From assembly GCA_039809105.1 (NCBI GenBank), contig JBDHUJ010000033.1:1-16708 (forward strand): a stretch of DNA of 16,708 bases, in the 5' to 3' direction. Shown piece by piece: positions 6,390 to 13,535 of the stretch. The notes beneath the pieces were generated by a model. The model had not been told where the DNA came from. It was given only the letters and a program-made list of their open reading frames with translations, and ran no database searches. The first letter of the stretch is position 1. Each line of letters begins with the position of its first letter. A program made the position numbers and the translations under genes. This DNA is from JBDHUJ01 sp039809105 (lineage in GTDB: Bacteria; Patescibacteriota; Saccharimonadia; Saccharimonadales; UBA4665).

Positions 6390-6678
6390 CGAAGTAAACA
6401 TCACGCCCGTAAAGCCCCAGAACGGCTTGGTAGCCTTTGCCAGCTTCGTATTGGACAACGGGCTATATTGCGGCTCTGTCGGCATTGTAACCCGCCCAAA
6501 CGGCGGTTATCGGCTGGTATATCCGACAAAGCTAGTTGGCAATCGCCAGCTCAACGTCTACTACCCAATATCAACCAAACTAGGCGGTCTGATAGAGCAA
6601 GCTGTCATAAACCGCTACGAAGAAGTAGTGAATGAAGATGGTCGGAATAGACACCGTGACGCTTCTGTTTCAGGCTAA
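6376..6678 (+). CDS. SpoVG-like protein
   Basis: 100 residues from ATG 6376 (a second ATG is at 6382; a TTG further upstream is less likely). The pattern ISEVNITPV...GLVAFASFVLDNGLYCGSVGIV...GGYRLVYPTK...VYYPISTKLGGLIEQAVINRYEEV follows the SpoVG family: ITDVRI, LKAFASV.LDD.F, VI, G.FV.MP.RK, hPI....R..I...V...Y. SpoVG proteins are small nucleic-acid-binding regulators in firmicutes and spirochaetes, and SpoVG-domain proteins also occur on phages and plasmids. Here it overlaps the CxCC protein by 14 nt and Rep by 47 nt, so it is probably made from the same mRNA and may control replication or expression of the element. Its C-terminal 15 residues (NEDGRNRHRDASVSG) overlap the Rep coding start and are extra to the family. 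Confidence 0.7.
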   Translation: MAMISEVNITPVKPQNGLVAFASFVLDNGLYCGSVGIVTRPNGGYRLVYPTKLVGNRQLNVYYPISTKLGGLIEQAVINRYEEVVNEDGRNRHRDASVSG

Positions 6679-7792
6679 CCAGTTTGCCTTGCTTGAGCCA
6701 GCTCGGTTTACGCCGAACGCTACTAACATACTCAAGGCAACGAATTACGACCTTGGGCGTGGTGCGTATATGCCAGCCAAGTGTAATCCGTTCAAAAAAG
6801 ACAATCAGACATTTGGCTACCTACCGTATCTGACGCTGTATGTCGGTGTGCGTGGCGGCGGTCTCGGCAAAGGCTTACGTGTGCAGTTTTCTGTGCCGAA
6901 GCTACTGCGTGGCAATAACTTCGACGAACTGGACGAAGCTGATTTTGAAGCAATTTGCCAGCGTATTTTAGACGGATTAGCATATTACAAGGTCAGGATT
7001 TGGGGCGGTCTTGAAACGGTCAAAAATGCCCAATGCCAAGTTGTCCACTACTCCAAGAACTTTGTGTTGCCGCACACGATGACCTCAAACGAAGTCCTGC
7101 GTGAAATACGCAAGTGCGATGTCAACGCTTGGAAAGCCACTAGCGACGACAAATACTCTGATGGCGGTCACGGCTATAAGACGCACACCAAATATCACGA
7201 GCTGGCTTTTTACGACAAAATGATTGAATACTTCAAAGGCAAGCGTGGTCAGCCACACTATGACGACGATAACCAGCTTGCTTTTGACCTGTTCAGTGAT
7301 GTGCCTCGCAAGCAACTACCTGAAGTCTTCCGTATGGAAGTGCGGCTGGGTAATCCACGAACTATCAAGGCGGCTCTCAAAAACGCTAGACTGCCGCCCG
7401 ATGACATTACTTTTCAGACGCTCTTTCGAGCAGATTACTCGCAACAGGTCTTGCAATGGCAGCTCGATGATTACTATTCTCGCTACCCCAAGATTGTTAG
7501 TGCCGATGTAGAAAACGAGCTGGAACTGCTATCGGATTTGTTTGTGCAAAATCCTGACCGCCATATGTCAACAATTATGGCAGCAATTGGGCTTTATACG
7601 CTCAACAAGCAATCTGGTATGCGTGAGCTGAAAGATGTTGTCGGCGTCAAAGGTGTCGAAGCCTTGCACCGACTTGCCAAGAAAGCCAACGACCAGTTGC
7701 AATACAGCACCGAAAAGCCAGAAGTCTTTGAGTTGTTACAGGCGGAGCTGGATAAGTTCCGACCCGTTTACCTTGCTGACTTCTTTGAATGA
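6632..7792 (+). CDS. Putative replication initiator (phage/plasmid gene II/X-like)
   Basis: 386 residues. It starts MKMVGIDTVTLLFQ, like replication proteins of the filamentous-phage gpII/plasmid Rep type, whose N-terminal strand reads IDxVxL. Further agreement: VHYSKNF (137-143), a YDKMIEY segment (194-200) and VFRMEVRLGNP (232-242), matching the K-x-Y-x-K and LRxExRL blocks of the Phage_CRI/gene II group. These proteins nick the origin for rolling-circle replication with catalytic tyrosines; I cannot say which tyrosine acts here. A second ATG at 6638 is possible. It is the last gene of the overlapping module and ends directly against the integrase operator. Its presence suggests that the excised element can replicate. 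The assignment rests on pattern similarity only. Confidence 0.55.
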   Translation: MKMVGIDTVTLLFQANQFALLEPARFTPNATNILKATNYDLGRGAYMPAKCNPFKKDNQTFGYLPYLTLYVGVRGGGLGKGLRVQFSVPKLLRGNNFDELDEADFEAICQRILDGLAYYKVRIWGGLETVKNAQCQVVHYSKNFVLPHTMTSNEVLREIRKCDVNAWKATSDDKYSDGGHGYKTHTKYHELAFYDKMIEYFKGKRGQPHYDDDNQLAFDLFSDVPRKQLPEVFRMEVRLGNPRTIKAALKNARLPPDDITFQTLFRADYSQQVLQWQLDDYYSRYPKIVSADVENELELLSDLFVQNPDRHMSTIMAAIGLYTLNKQSGMRELKDVVGVKGVEALHRLAKKANDQLQYSTEKPEVFELLQAELDKFRPVYLADFFE

Positions 7793-7813
7793 TTACAAAT
7801 GTAATAGTATAAT
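7785..7813 (+). promoter_or_regulatory. Integrase promoter with embedded operator
   Basis: -35 TTGAAT (7785-7790), 17-bp spacer, -10 TATAAT (7808-7813). The spacer contains TTACAAATGTAA (7793-7804), identical to the operator at 1177-1188, beginning one base after the Rep stop codon. A protein bound there would block RNA polymerase. The start codon lies only 12 nt after the -10 box, so the 5' leader would be about 5-6 nt and the GAGGT at 7815-7819 would be largely excluded from a transcript begun here. Confidence 0.8.
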
Positions 7814-7825
7814 AGAGGTAAGATT

Positions 7826-9358
7826 ATGCGTAAAGCCGTTATATTAGCTAGAGTTTCCACTAAAAAACAAGAAACTGAAGGACTGTCACTAGAAGAAATA
7901 CAGCTCCCTCAAATGCGTGAATACGCCGAAGACAAAGATTTTGAAGTAGTCCACGAATACGTGTTCAGCGAAAGTGCCGATACTGGCATTCGGAAAAAGT
8001 TCAACGAAATGATGGACTTCGTCAAAAAACACAAAGACGTCGATGCTATCATCGCCTTTCGGGTTGACCGTGCTACTCGCAACTTTGCCGACCACGTTGC
8101 AATGGACGTGCTACGGTCTGAATACGACAAGGAGCTGCACTTCGTCCACGATAGGCTGGTCATTACTAAGCGTTCCGTTGGGCGTGATATTACCGATTGG
8201 GACACCAAAGTATATCTAGCCAAGCAGCACATCAATCGGCTCAAGGAAGACGCCCACAACACCAAATACGCCAAGTTACGTGACGGCGAGCTGCCGTGGC
8301 TTGCTCCGTATGGCTACAAGAATGAAGAAGTTGATAAACGGAATAAAACCGTCAATCCTGTGCCGTTCAAAGCCAATATCGCCAAGAAAGCGTTTGAGCT
8401 GTATGCAACTGGCACGTTTTCCTACAAATCACTGTCGGCACGAATGAAAAAAGACTACAACGTCGATATGCCGTGGAGCACTTGGGGCACGATACTGAAA
8501 AACCGCTTTTACATCGGCGAAATATACGATGCTGCCACTGACACCTACTTTCCGCACCAATACGAACAGTTTGTCCCGTATGAGCTGTTCTGGCAGGTGC
8601 AGGACGTCATAGCTGGTCACGGCAAGAAGAAAATCAAATACGCTGGCATAGCCCACACCTACCGTGGAATGATGCACTGTAAACAATGTGGCTGTGCAAT
8701 CACGATGGAGCCAAAAACCAAAAAGCAGAAGAATGGTAACGAACACAAATATACCTACTACCATTGCACTGGCAAAAACAAGCAGTTGGGCAAGCACAAA
8801 GGCATTGAATGGTTGGAAGAAAATGACCTGACCAACATACTGGCACAGCTATTCAATGACTGTAAAATCCCTGAACCTGAACTGCCACGGCTTGAGCAGA
8901 CGCTCAAGGAAGCTCACGGCGGCAAGGTGCAATTCAACCGTGAACAGGTCAATTACCATCAGACTGAAAAGGCAAAGTTGCAAAATCGTATCGAAACCGC
9001 CTACGAAGATAAGTGCGACGGTAGTATTACTCAAGCGGAATATGACCAAAAACGTGCCAAGTGGCGTAACGAACAGAAGCTACACGAACGCAAACTGAAG
9101 CGGCTACTGGAAGTCGATGAACAGTATTATGTTACCGTTGCCTATCTGTTAGAAATAGCTGCCCGTGGTGCTGAACTGTTCCTAGATGCTGAACCAAACG
9201 AAAAACGTGAGCTGATTGGGTTGCTCGGTCAGAACCTCTTACTTGATGGTAAAAAGGTTCAAATAACACTTTACAAACCGTTCTCAGACATCACGTCTTG
9301 CGTTGATAGTCAGTTATGGCTCCGGCTGCTGGGCTCGAACCAGCGACCTAGGCGTTAA
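7826..9358 (+). CDS. Large serine recombinase (integrase)
   Basis: 510 residues with the full architecture. The resolvase domain (1-145) has the catalytic Ser11 in ARVSTKKQ and the conserved arginines R9, R79, R82 and R85 (AFRVDRATRN). The Recombinase domain follows (about 150-265, LPWLAPYGYK...W...LKNRFYIGE), then a zinc ribbon (C285, C288, C290, C314; the usual fourth cysteine is missing and a His near 324 may replace it), a coiled coil (about 355-430) and a C-terminal domain ending KPF...SQLWLRLLG. It catalyses strand exchange between attP and attB through a Ser-linked intermediate. The last 13 residues (W498 to R510) and the stop are encoded on the antisense strand of the host tRNA-Asn gene, showing where the element entered. 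The ATG follows GAGGT at 6 nt. Confidence 0.95.
   Translation: MRKAVILARVSTKKQETEGLSLEEIQLPQMREYAEDKDFEVVHEYVFSESADTGIRKKFNEMMDFVKKHKDVDAIIAFRVDRATRNFADHVAMDVLRSEYDKELHFVHDRLVITKRSVGRDITDWDTKVYLAKQHINRLKEDAHNTKYAKLRDGELPWLAPYGYKNEEVDKRNKTVNPVPFKANIAKKAFELYATGTFSYKSLSARMKKDYNVDMPWSTWGTILKNRFYIGEIYDAATDTYFPHQYEQFVPYELFWQVQDVIAGHGKKKIKYAGIAHTYRGMMHCKQCGCAITMEPKTKKQKNGNEHKYTYYHCTGKNKQLGKHKGIEWLEENDLTNILAQLFNDCKIPEPELPRLEQTLKEAHGGKVQFNREQVNYHQTEKAKLQNRIETAYEDKCDGSITQAEYDQKRAKWRNEQKLHERKLKRLLEVDEQYYVTVAYLLEIAARGAELFLDAEPNEKRELIGLLGQNLLLDGKKVQITLYKPFSDITSCVDSQLWLRLLGSNQRPRR
9317..9323 (+). other. Putative right attachment core (attR)
   Basis: TGGCTCC, the complement of the tRNA-Asn 3' end (GGAGCCA), lies at the junction between element DNA and the tRNA gene and matches 789-795. 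Because the tRNA remains complete, with its CCA encoded, insertion did not harm the gene. Confidence 0.6.
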
Positions 9359-9391
9359 CAGCGCCCCGCTCTACCACTGAGCTAAGCCGGA
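9317..9391 (-). tRNA. tRNA-Asn(GTT)
   Basis: The minus strand folds as a full 75-nt cloverleaf including an encoded CCA. The acceptor stem TCCGGCT/AGCCGGA pairs over 7 bp, the D arm is GCTC/GAGC, the anticodon stem GGGCG/CGCCT has the loop CTGTTAA with anticodon GTT, the variable loop is AGGTC, and the T arm is GCTGG-TTCGAGC-CCAGC. The discriminator base is G, as in other bacterial tRNA-Asn. Its 3' half serves as the C-terminal coding end of the integrase on the other strand. Confidence 0.97.
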
Positions 9392-9412
9392 ATACATTTG
9401 CGAACAGGGGTA

Positions 9413-9441
9413 ATTATATCGAATGTGTAGAATTTGCGCAA
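9413..9441 (-). promoter_or_regulatory. Promoter of tRNA-Asn
   Basis: On the minus strand, -35 TTGCGC (9441-9436), a 17-bp spacer and a perfect -10 TATAAT (9418-9413) lie 21 nt before the mature tRNA 5' end. Confidence 0.8.
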
Positions 9442-9473
9442 CAGTGGTAGTGGATAGTCTTTTTGTTTTCTGG

Positions 9474-9489
9474 ACCCGCCGCGGCGGGT
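9474..9489. repeat. 16-bp perfect palindrome
   Basis: ACCCGCCGCGGCGGGT is fully self-complementary with no loop. Its surroundings (TCTGGACCC...GGGTGACAG) look like the dispersed hairpin repeats seen in many bacterial genomes. No T-tract follows on either strand, so it is not a convincing terminator for the flanking genes. Confidence 0.5.
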
Positions 9490-9565
9490 GACAGTGGGCG
9501 AATAACGTGCGGTGATACGCAAGTCTGCATAGAGCACGGGCGAGCTCTGCCCTCAGCCCTCTGCC

Positions 9566-10804
9566 CTACTTACTCTTCTTGGGTTTAGGCGCAGGGTGCG
9601 GGCCGGAGAGGGCTTTTTTGACGCTGGTTTCGACCTTGCGGGCCGGCTTGACGACCGCTTTGCGGGCGGTGCCGGCAGCTTTGCGTTGTAAGCGCCCCAA
9701 GGTGTTCCGCGCGATGAGCTTTTGGAAAACGTCTTCGTATTCGTCTATCATGCGCTGGTTCGAGAAATGCTGCTCGACGTGCAATCGGCAGTCGGCCCGG
9801 TTTATTTTGCCGATTTTGCGGACGGCGTCGGCCATTTCGTGCAGGCCGTTTACCAGGTAGCCCGTCTTACCGTTCTTTATGATTTCGGGCGCGGCGCCAC
9901 GGCGGAAACCGACGACCGGCGTGCCGCAAGCCATGGCCTCGATGGTGGTCAGACCGAACGGCTCTTCCCACTGTATGGGCGTCACGAACGCCTTGGCCTT
10001 TTGGTAGTATTTGACTAGCTGCGTCTGTTCCATGGGCCCGAGGTACAGAATCTTGTCGTTCAGAAATGGCTTTATATACTGGTCGAAATACCCCTGCTGG
10101 TCGGGGTATACGGGGCCGATTATCAGCAGCCGGTCACCAGTTGCCTGGGCAAGTTCTATGGCTTCTTTATACCCCTTTTCAGGCGTAATTCGCCCTGCTA
10201 TAAGCAGGTAATCTTCCGCTTCGGCAGAGAACGGAAACAGGCCGAGGTCCACGCCGTTATAGACGGTTTTGGCATACGGCAGGTCTGGCGCATCGCGGCG
10301 CTGGTTGTTCGAAATGGAAACGAGGTGCTGATTCGGCGACATATGCAGCTCGTACAGTTCGCGCAGCCAGGGTGACAGCGGGTCGTGCACGGTGTAAACG
10401 ACCGGTGTTTTGAGGTTATCGCGGGCGTATGGCTGGGCGGCTTCGGCATGGTGAAAATGCAGCAGGTCGTACTGGCCGTCGGCGGCGCGCAGGAACATTT
10501 CGTGCGCCATTTGCATGTCCCACAACGCGGGCTGGGCGTGGCCCTGTATACCGGGGTCATTGACGAGCTGCCGAAAGCTCGGTTCGTCCGAAACGAGGGG
10601 ACGCAGGTTTAGGCTTTCTATGCCGACGCCCAACAAGCGGCTGCCTGTGGGTGCGAAAAAATCGACCTGGTGGCCTTTGGCAACCAAGCCTTCGGCTATG
10701 GTCACCGCTAAATCGACTGGCGCGTATATGATGTCTGACGGCCGTGGTACGGGCATGTAGCCGCGTACCATCATGGCTATCTTCATCTTCTTAGCTCCCT
10801 GCAT
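9566..10804 (-). CDS. GT4-family (GT-B) glycosyltransferase
   Basis: 412 residues (406 from the internal ATG at 10786). The N-terminal GT-B half starts MKIAMMVRGYMPVP, includes the loop for the acceptor and an HFHHAE segment. The C-terminal half has AGRITPEKGYKEAIELA, a typical donor-binding start, and EPFGLTTIEAMACGTPVVG with the E-x7-E motif (E275 and E283, numbered from the internal Met). These enzymes transfer a sugar from a nucleotide-sugar donor to glycan or lipid acceptors; the acceptor is not identifiable. The tail (about 365-406) is highly basic (Lys/Arg/Pro-rich), unusual, and may interact with membrane phosphates. Start choice is open: ATG 10786 has GGGAG upstream, while ATG 10804 lies near a TAATAT box (10819-10814) and could be nearly leaderless. 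Confidence 0.92.
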   Translation of the reverse strand: MQGAKKMKIAMMVRGYMPVPRPSDIIYAPVDLAVTIAEGLVAKGHQVDFFAPTGSRLLGVGIESLNLRPLVSDEPSFRQLVNDPGIQGHAQPALWDMQMAHEMFLRAADGQYDLLHFHHAEAAQPYARDNLKTPVVYTVHDPLSPWLRELYELHMSPNQHLVSISNNQRRDAPDLPYAKTVYNGVDLGLFPFSAEAEDYLLIAGRITPEKGYKEAIELAQATGDRLLIIGPVYPDQQGYFDQYIKPFLNDKILYLGPMEQTQLVKYYQKAKAFVTPIQWEEPFGLTTIEAMACGTPVVGFRRGAAPEIIKNGKTGYLVNGLHEMADAVRKIGKINRADCRLHVEQHFSNQRMIDEYEDVFQKLIARNTLGRLQRKAAGTARKAVVKPARKVETSVKKALSGPHPAPKPKKSK

Positions 10805-10857
10805 CGGTACCCTATATTATGCGCCGTCCAGGGGTCAAACGCAAACGAACCAGTTGG

Positions 10858-11013
10858 TAAGCTCTAAGTTCTAAATTCTAAACTCTAAACAAATTCCAAT
10901 GACCAAAGTTCAAATGTTCAAACTGAGGCACGGCGTCGTAATGGGCGTTTTGGTGATTGAGCCATTCGTATTCTGAGCTTGTTTAGAGCTTAGGGTTTAG
11001 AATTTAGAGCTTA
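10858..11013. repeat. Interspersed inverted repeat, MITE-like
   Basis: An AT-rich arm at 10858-10890 and its inverted partner at 10981-11013 match over 33 bp with 4 mismatches. Both are built from repeats resembling TTCTAAA/TTTAGAA. The 90 bp between them include a CAAATTCCAATGACCAAAG-type stretch. This fills the gap between the GT4 gene and smpB, which otherwise holds no gene. It resembles non-coding repeat elements known from many uncultivated bacteria, but I have not searched for copies. Confidence 0.6.
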
Positions 11014-11015
11014 TT

Positions 11016-11501
11016 TTAGCCTCGGCTGAGTTTGCGGGCAATGTCGCGGCCTTCATCGCGCGCTTTGAGGGTCTGGCGTTTGTCGAATTTCTTTTTGCCT
11101 TTGCCGATGGCGATGCGGAGTTTTATGAACCGCCCGGCGGTCAGGAGTTCCAATGGTACGATGGTGCGCCCCTGCTGTTTGGCGGCGACGAGCGCGTCGA
11201 TTTCACGGCGTTTGGCCAGGAGTTTGCGGCTGCGGGTCTGCTCTTGTTCGCTCAGCGGGATGCCGTTGGTGCCGTTGACCGTGCTGTTCAAGAGGTACAG
11301 CTCATCGTTTTTCACCGTAACATAGGCGCCGCGCAACTGCCCGTGGCCCATGCGTAGCGACTTCACTTCCCTGCCGCTGAGCTCCAAGCCCACCACCAAA
11401 GAATCGCCGAGCTCGTAATCGTGCCGAGCCCGCCGGTTGGCTATGACCTTGCCGTTCTGCGACTGGTGCTTGTGACCCCTGCGGGCCGCCTTTTTTGCCA
11501 T
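11016..11501 (-). CDS. smpB: SsrA-binding protein SmpB
   Basis: 161 residues from the ATG at 11501. SmpB binds tmRNA and brings it to stalled ribosomes for trans-translation. Matches to the family are strong throughout: ANRRARHDYELGDSLVVGLELSGREVKSLRMGHGQLRGAYV near the N-terminus, ELYLLN, KLLAKRREIDAL in the middle, and the basic C-terminal IGKGKKKFDKRQTLKARDEGRDIARKL tail that enters the mRNA channel. The frame extends 40 codons further upstream, but that part has no family similarity and lies over the promoter. The -10 box TACAAT ends 7 nt before the ATG and there is no Shine-Dalgarno site, so the mRNA is probably leaderless. It is divergent from the alpha/beta hydrolase. No ssrA gene is in the window. 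Confidence 0.97.
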   Translation of the reverse strand: MAKKAARRGHKHQSQNGKVIANRRARHDYELGDSLVVGLELSGREVKSLRMGHGQLRGAYVTVKNDELYLLNSTVNGTNGIPLSEQEQTRSRKLLAKRREIDALVAAKQQGRTIVPLELLTAGRFIKLRIAIGKGKKKFDKRQTLKARDEGRDIARKLSRG

Positions 11502-11508
11502 AACGTCT

Positions 11509-11537
11509 ATTGTACAACAGAGGTAGTATATTGACAA
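11509..11537 (-). promoter_or_regulatory. smpB promoter, leaderless arrangement
   Basis: On the minus strand, -35 TTGTCA (11537-11532), exactly 17 bp, then -10 TACAAT (11514-11509); the smpB ATG begins 7 nt later, where the transcript should start. Confidence 0.8.
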
Positions 11538-11540
11538 ACG

Positions 11541-11549
11541 TGGTATAAT
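11541..11549 (+). promoter_or_regulatory. Extended -10 promoter of the hydrolase gene
   Basis: TGGTATAAT is a perfect extended -10 (TG-n-TATAAT). The ATG at 11557 begins 7 nt after it. The TTGACA at 11531-11536 is too close (7 bp) to act as its -35; in the opposite direction this sequence is part of the smpB -35. Confidence 0.7.
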
Positions 11550-11556
11550 GTTACTT

Positions 11557-12501
11557 ATGAAATACAATACTCCTCCTAGCGCTGTACTCGCCCAACAACT
11601 CCGTGACCATTTCGCCGACACCCCCGAACTCGTCGAGGCAGTGCTGGTTGAACCTCAGCTGGCGCCTATAGACGGTGTTCCCGGCCAGACTGTACCATAT
11701 GTGCGCCTGAATGAAGGCGCTTCTCGCCCCGTCCTCTACACGCCGGGGTTCGGTGAAAGCGTGGTTAACAAAGTGTCGTTCGCAGCAGCTCTAGCAGGCG
11801 AAGGCTTCGACGTCATTCTGCCGGGTCAGAACCGCAGCCGCATGCGTTCAGCTCATGGGGTTAATGCGGCTATCGCGACACAGACGCGGAACAATTTGAC
11901 CGTCTTGCGGCATGCGGGTGCCGAAGACGGGGTCGATATGGTCAGCCACAGCTTTGGTGCGCTTGTCGTACCTGAAACCGTGCGGTTGCTAGAGGCGGAG
12001 AGTGATGGCATGTCAGATGCTGCGGTCGCGCTTTTGGCACCGGCAGGTGTGGGTGCCGAAACATCGTACGCAAATATCGGCTGGCGCTGGTTAAAGTTTA
12101 TAAAATCCGAATGGGGTCCTGACGACAAGGCATTCCCCGACACGACTGGCGAAGCCGGCAAAGCCAGCGTTCGTGCCTTGGTAGCGAACCCTCGTACTAC
12201 CCTTGCAGAAGTCCGGAGCCTGCGCCACGAGCATGTCGATTTCGCCGACCTGTGCAACCGCGTCGGCCGCGTGGCAGTCGTGCCTTACGCCGAAGATGAA
12301 ATGTACCCTCAGGCTTTCGTAGAGCCAGGGCTGGCCAGTGCTTTTAGCGACGGTCCTGCCAACCTGAGCGCTTTTTCTCCTGTCTCCTTTGGCCCTGACG
12401 GGGCCGGGGGGTTGCGCCGTCTGCCTGGTGCGGTGCACGATGACGAGCAGTTCAACCCGCAGCGTGTCGTCCCGCCGCTGGCCCGGTTCCTCCGCGGCTA
12501 A
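11557..12501 (+). CDS. Alpha/beta-fold hydrolase
   Basis: 314 residues. The order of motifs is that of an alpha/beta hydrolase: strand and oxyanion loop VLYTPGFGES (59-68), FDVILPGQNRS (strand 4 region), a nucleophile elbow MVSHSFGALVV with S132 in S-x-S-x-G, a later Asp/Glu region (VVPYAEDEMYP) and a C-terminal His H294 in LPGAVHDDEQF. The elbow has Ser instead of the usual first Gly, a tolerated variation. Substrate unknown: an esterase, lipase or peptidase-like activity is possible. No signal peptide is seen, so it is probably cytoplasmic. Start 11557 is preferred over the ATG at 11548 because that one overlaps the -10 box and an mRNA would begin at 11557. Confidence 0.82.
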   Translation: MKYNTPPSAVLAQQLRDHFADTPELVEAVLVEPQLAPIDGVPGQTVPYVRLNEGASRPVLYTPGFGESVVNKVSFAAALAGEGFDVILPGQNRSRMRSAHGVNAAIATQTRNNLTVLRHAGAEDGVDMVSHSFGALVVPETVRLLEAESDGMSDAAVALLAPAGVGAETSYANIGWRWLKFIKSEWGPDDKAFPDTTGEAGKASVRALVANPRTTLAEVRSLRHEHVDFADLCNRVGRVAVVPYAEDEMYPQAFVEPGLASAFSDGPANLSAFSPVSFGPDGAGGLRRLPGAVHDDEQFNPQRVVPPLARFLRG

Positions 12502-12512
12502 CCACATAACTA

Positions 12513-12538
12513 AATAACGGCAGCGTACGCGGGTTATT
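12513..12538. terminator. Possible shared terminator hairpin
   Basis: AATAAC and GTTATT (12513-12518, 12533-12538) flank an internal palindrome GCGTACGC between two convergent genes. Short stem and no clear T-tract, so weak. Confidence 0.25.
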
Positions 12539-12541
12539 CAA

Positions 12542-13450
12542 TTATTTGAGGTAGAGGAAATGGCGGACGGTGCGCCAGATGGTGGGGTCGCCGTGTTTGT
12601 GGCGCCAGTACCACCATTCGGCGCCCCAGAGGTCTATGGGGTAGAGGCCGGTTTGTTTGGCGAGGGAGATGTTGCGGGCGATTTGCTCGGGACTCATGGA
12701 TTTCGCCTGCTCTTCCGGGCTCATTTCCCGGATGGTTTTGGGGCCCCACGGTTCGCACTGTAGTTCGTGTATGAAGCTGGGTGTGCGCCACAGCCTACGG
12801 ATGCTGGCCGCGCGTAGTTTGTCCAGCCATGGCCGGTGGAACGACAGTGTGTAGCGACCGCCGCGGTACAAAACCTGGTAGAACGAAAAACCGACTATGT
12901 CGGGGCGCGGGCGGCGCAGTGGAACGCCCCATGAGGTGCTGGTGGTCATGATGACCGGTCGTTTCGGGTCGAGCCATTTCACTAGTTTATATTCGTCGCG
13001 CAGGCGCCAACGCAAAACTTCTGCACGCTTGCCGAAGCTTTTCAGCAGCGCTTCATTCTCGAGCTGATAGCTGATAATGACCGGGTCGTCGCGGAAGTGG
13101 TTCACGACGGTCTCGACGTACTTCAGCAGCGCATTGCTTCGTTTCTTCTGACTGGTACGCCACGCCCACTCGGGCCAATGGTTTTCGGGCCAGCGTGGCT
13201 GGCGCGCGCCCAGGCACAGCGTTACGACGCCGCCGGCTTCGGCGACCTGTACCAGCTGTTTCTCCAGGCTTGTGAAGTCGTACTCGCCCTGCTTTTTCTC
13301 GTGCTCGTCCCAATAACTCATCAGCCGGAACCGCCGCCACCCATGTTTGAGCAGCCAGTCCAGCGTCTCGACCGGGTCCAACCCGAACGCCCGGCACTGC
13401 TTTACCGAAAAACTTATACCGTATCTGTCGGGATTGATAATGCGGGTCAC
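12542..13450 (-). CDS. Clan GH-A glycoside hydrolase, cytoplasmic-looking paralog
   Basis: 302 residues, a TIM-barrel glycosidase of clan GH-A type. Early block RLMSYWDEHEKKQGEYDF (42-59), then GGVVTLCLGARQPRWPENHWPEW (73-95), YQLENEAL (128-135) with the acid/base glutamate E133 of the N-E motif, and FIHELQCEPWG (226-236) with E229 as likely nucleophile. It closes with LWGAEWWYWRHKHGDPTIW, aromatic as in sugar-binding clefts. The GH family (GH5, GH42 or a new one) and substrate are not clear. It has no signal peptide, unlike its paralog at 13851-15035, with which it shares all blocks in the same order. The start is GTG at 13450 with no good Shine-Dalgarno site or near -10 box, so the start is uncertain. 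It is convergent with the hydrolase gene. Confidence 0.82.
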   Translation of the reverse strand: MTRIINPDRYGISFSVKQCRAFGLDPVETLDWLLKHGWRRFRLMSYWDEHEKKQGEYDFTSLEKQLVQVAEAGGVVTLCLGARQPRWPENHWPEWAWRTSQKKRSNALLKYVETVVNHFRDDPVIISYQLENEALLKSFGKRAEVLRWRLRDEYKLVKWLDPKRPVIMTTSTSWGVPLRRPRPDIVGFSFYQVLYRGGRYTLSFHRPWLDKLRAASIRRLWRTPSFIHELQCEPWGPKTIREMSPEEQAKSMSPEQIARNISLAKQTGLYPIDLWGAEWWYWRHKHGDPTIWRTVRHFLYLK

Positions 13451-13535
13451 GGCTGTTTCGTTTCGACGGTTCCTTAGCGAGGCGATAGGTCTTGTAGTAT
13501 TGTTAAAAATATACCAGATTTTTGACTTAAAGCAG

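Larger units (their letters stand above)
789..9323 (+). mobile_element. Integrated element at tRNA-Asn, about 8.5 kb
   Basis: The right boundary is where the integrase reading frame runs into the tRNA-Asn gene at 9317. The left boundary is where the relic recombinase loses similarity to the intact one, at the homologous Trp codon at 789. Both boundaries carry TGGCTCC, the only clear shared core. Contents fit an integrative plasmid or prophage-like element: repressor, membrane exclusion-like protein, cargo operon, SpoVG-like and Rep-like proteins, and a site-specific recombinase at the end. No capsid, terminase, portal or conjugation genes are seen, so it is not a complete phage or ICE. The interior is AT-richer than the host part right of 9400. 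The exact crossover is uncertain by several bases because serine recombinases exchange at a 2-bp core. Confidence 0.75.

Noticed and set aside
789..9323. Complete prophage
   Set aside because: No terminase, portal, capsid, tail or lysis gene is recognisable in about 8.5 kb; integrative plasmid or satellite fits better.
11531..11536. TTGACA as -35 of the hydrolase gene
   Set aside because: It is only 7 bp from the TATAAT box; in the other orientation the site overlaps a well-spaced -35 for smpB.
11502..11621. 40-codon N-terminal extension of SmpB in the open frame
   Set aside because: It has no similarity to SmpB, crosses the divergent promoter, and the ATG at 11501 fits both the family start and the -10 box.
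12091..12507. Long antisense frames opposite the hydrolase, glycosidases and GT genes
   Set aside because: They are shadows of high-GC coding frames; the sense strands carry conserved catalytic motifs and promoters.
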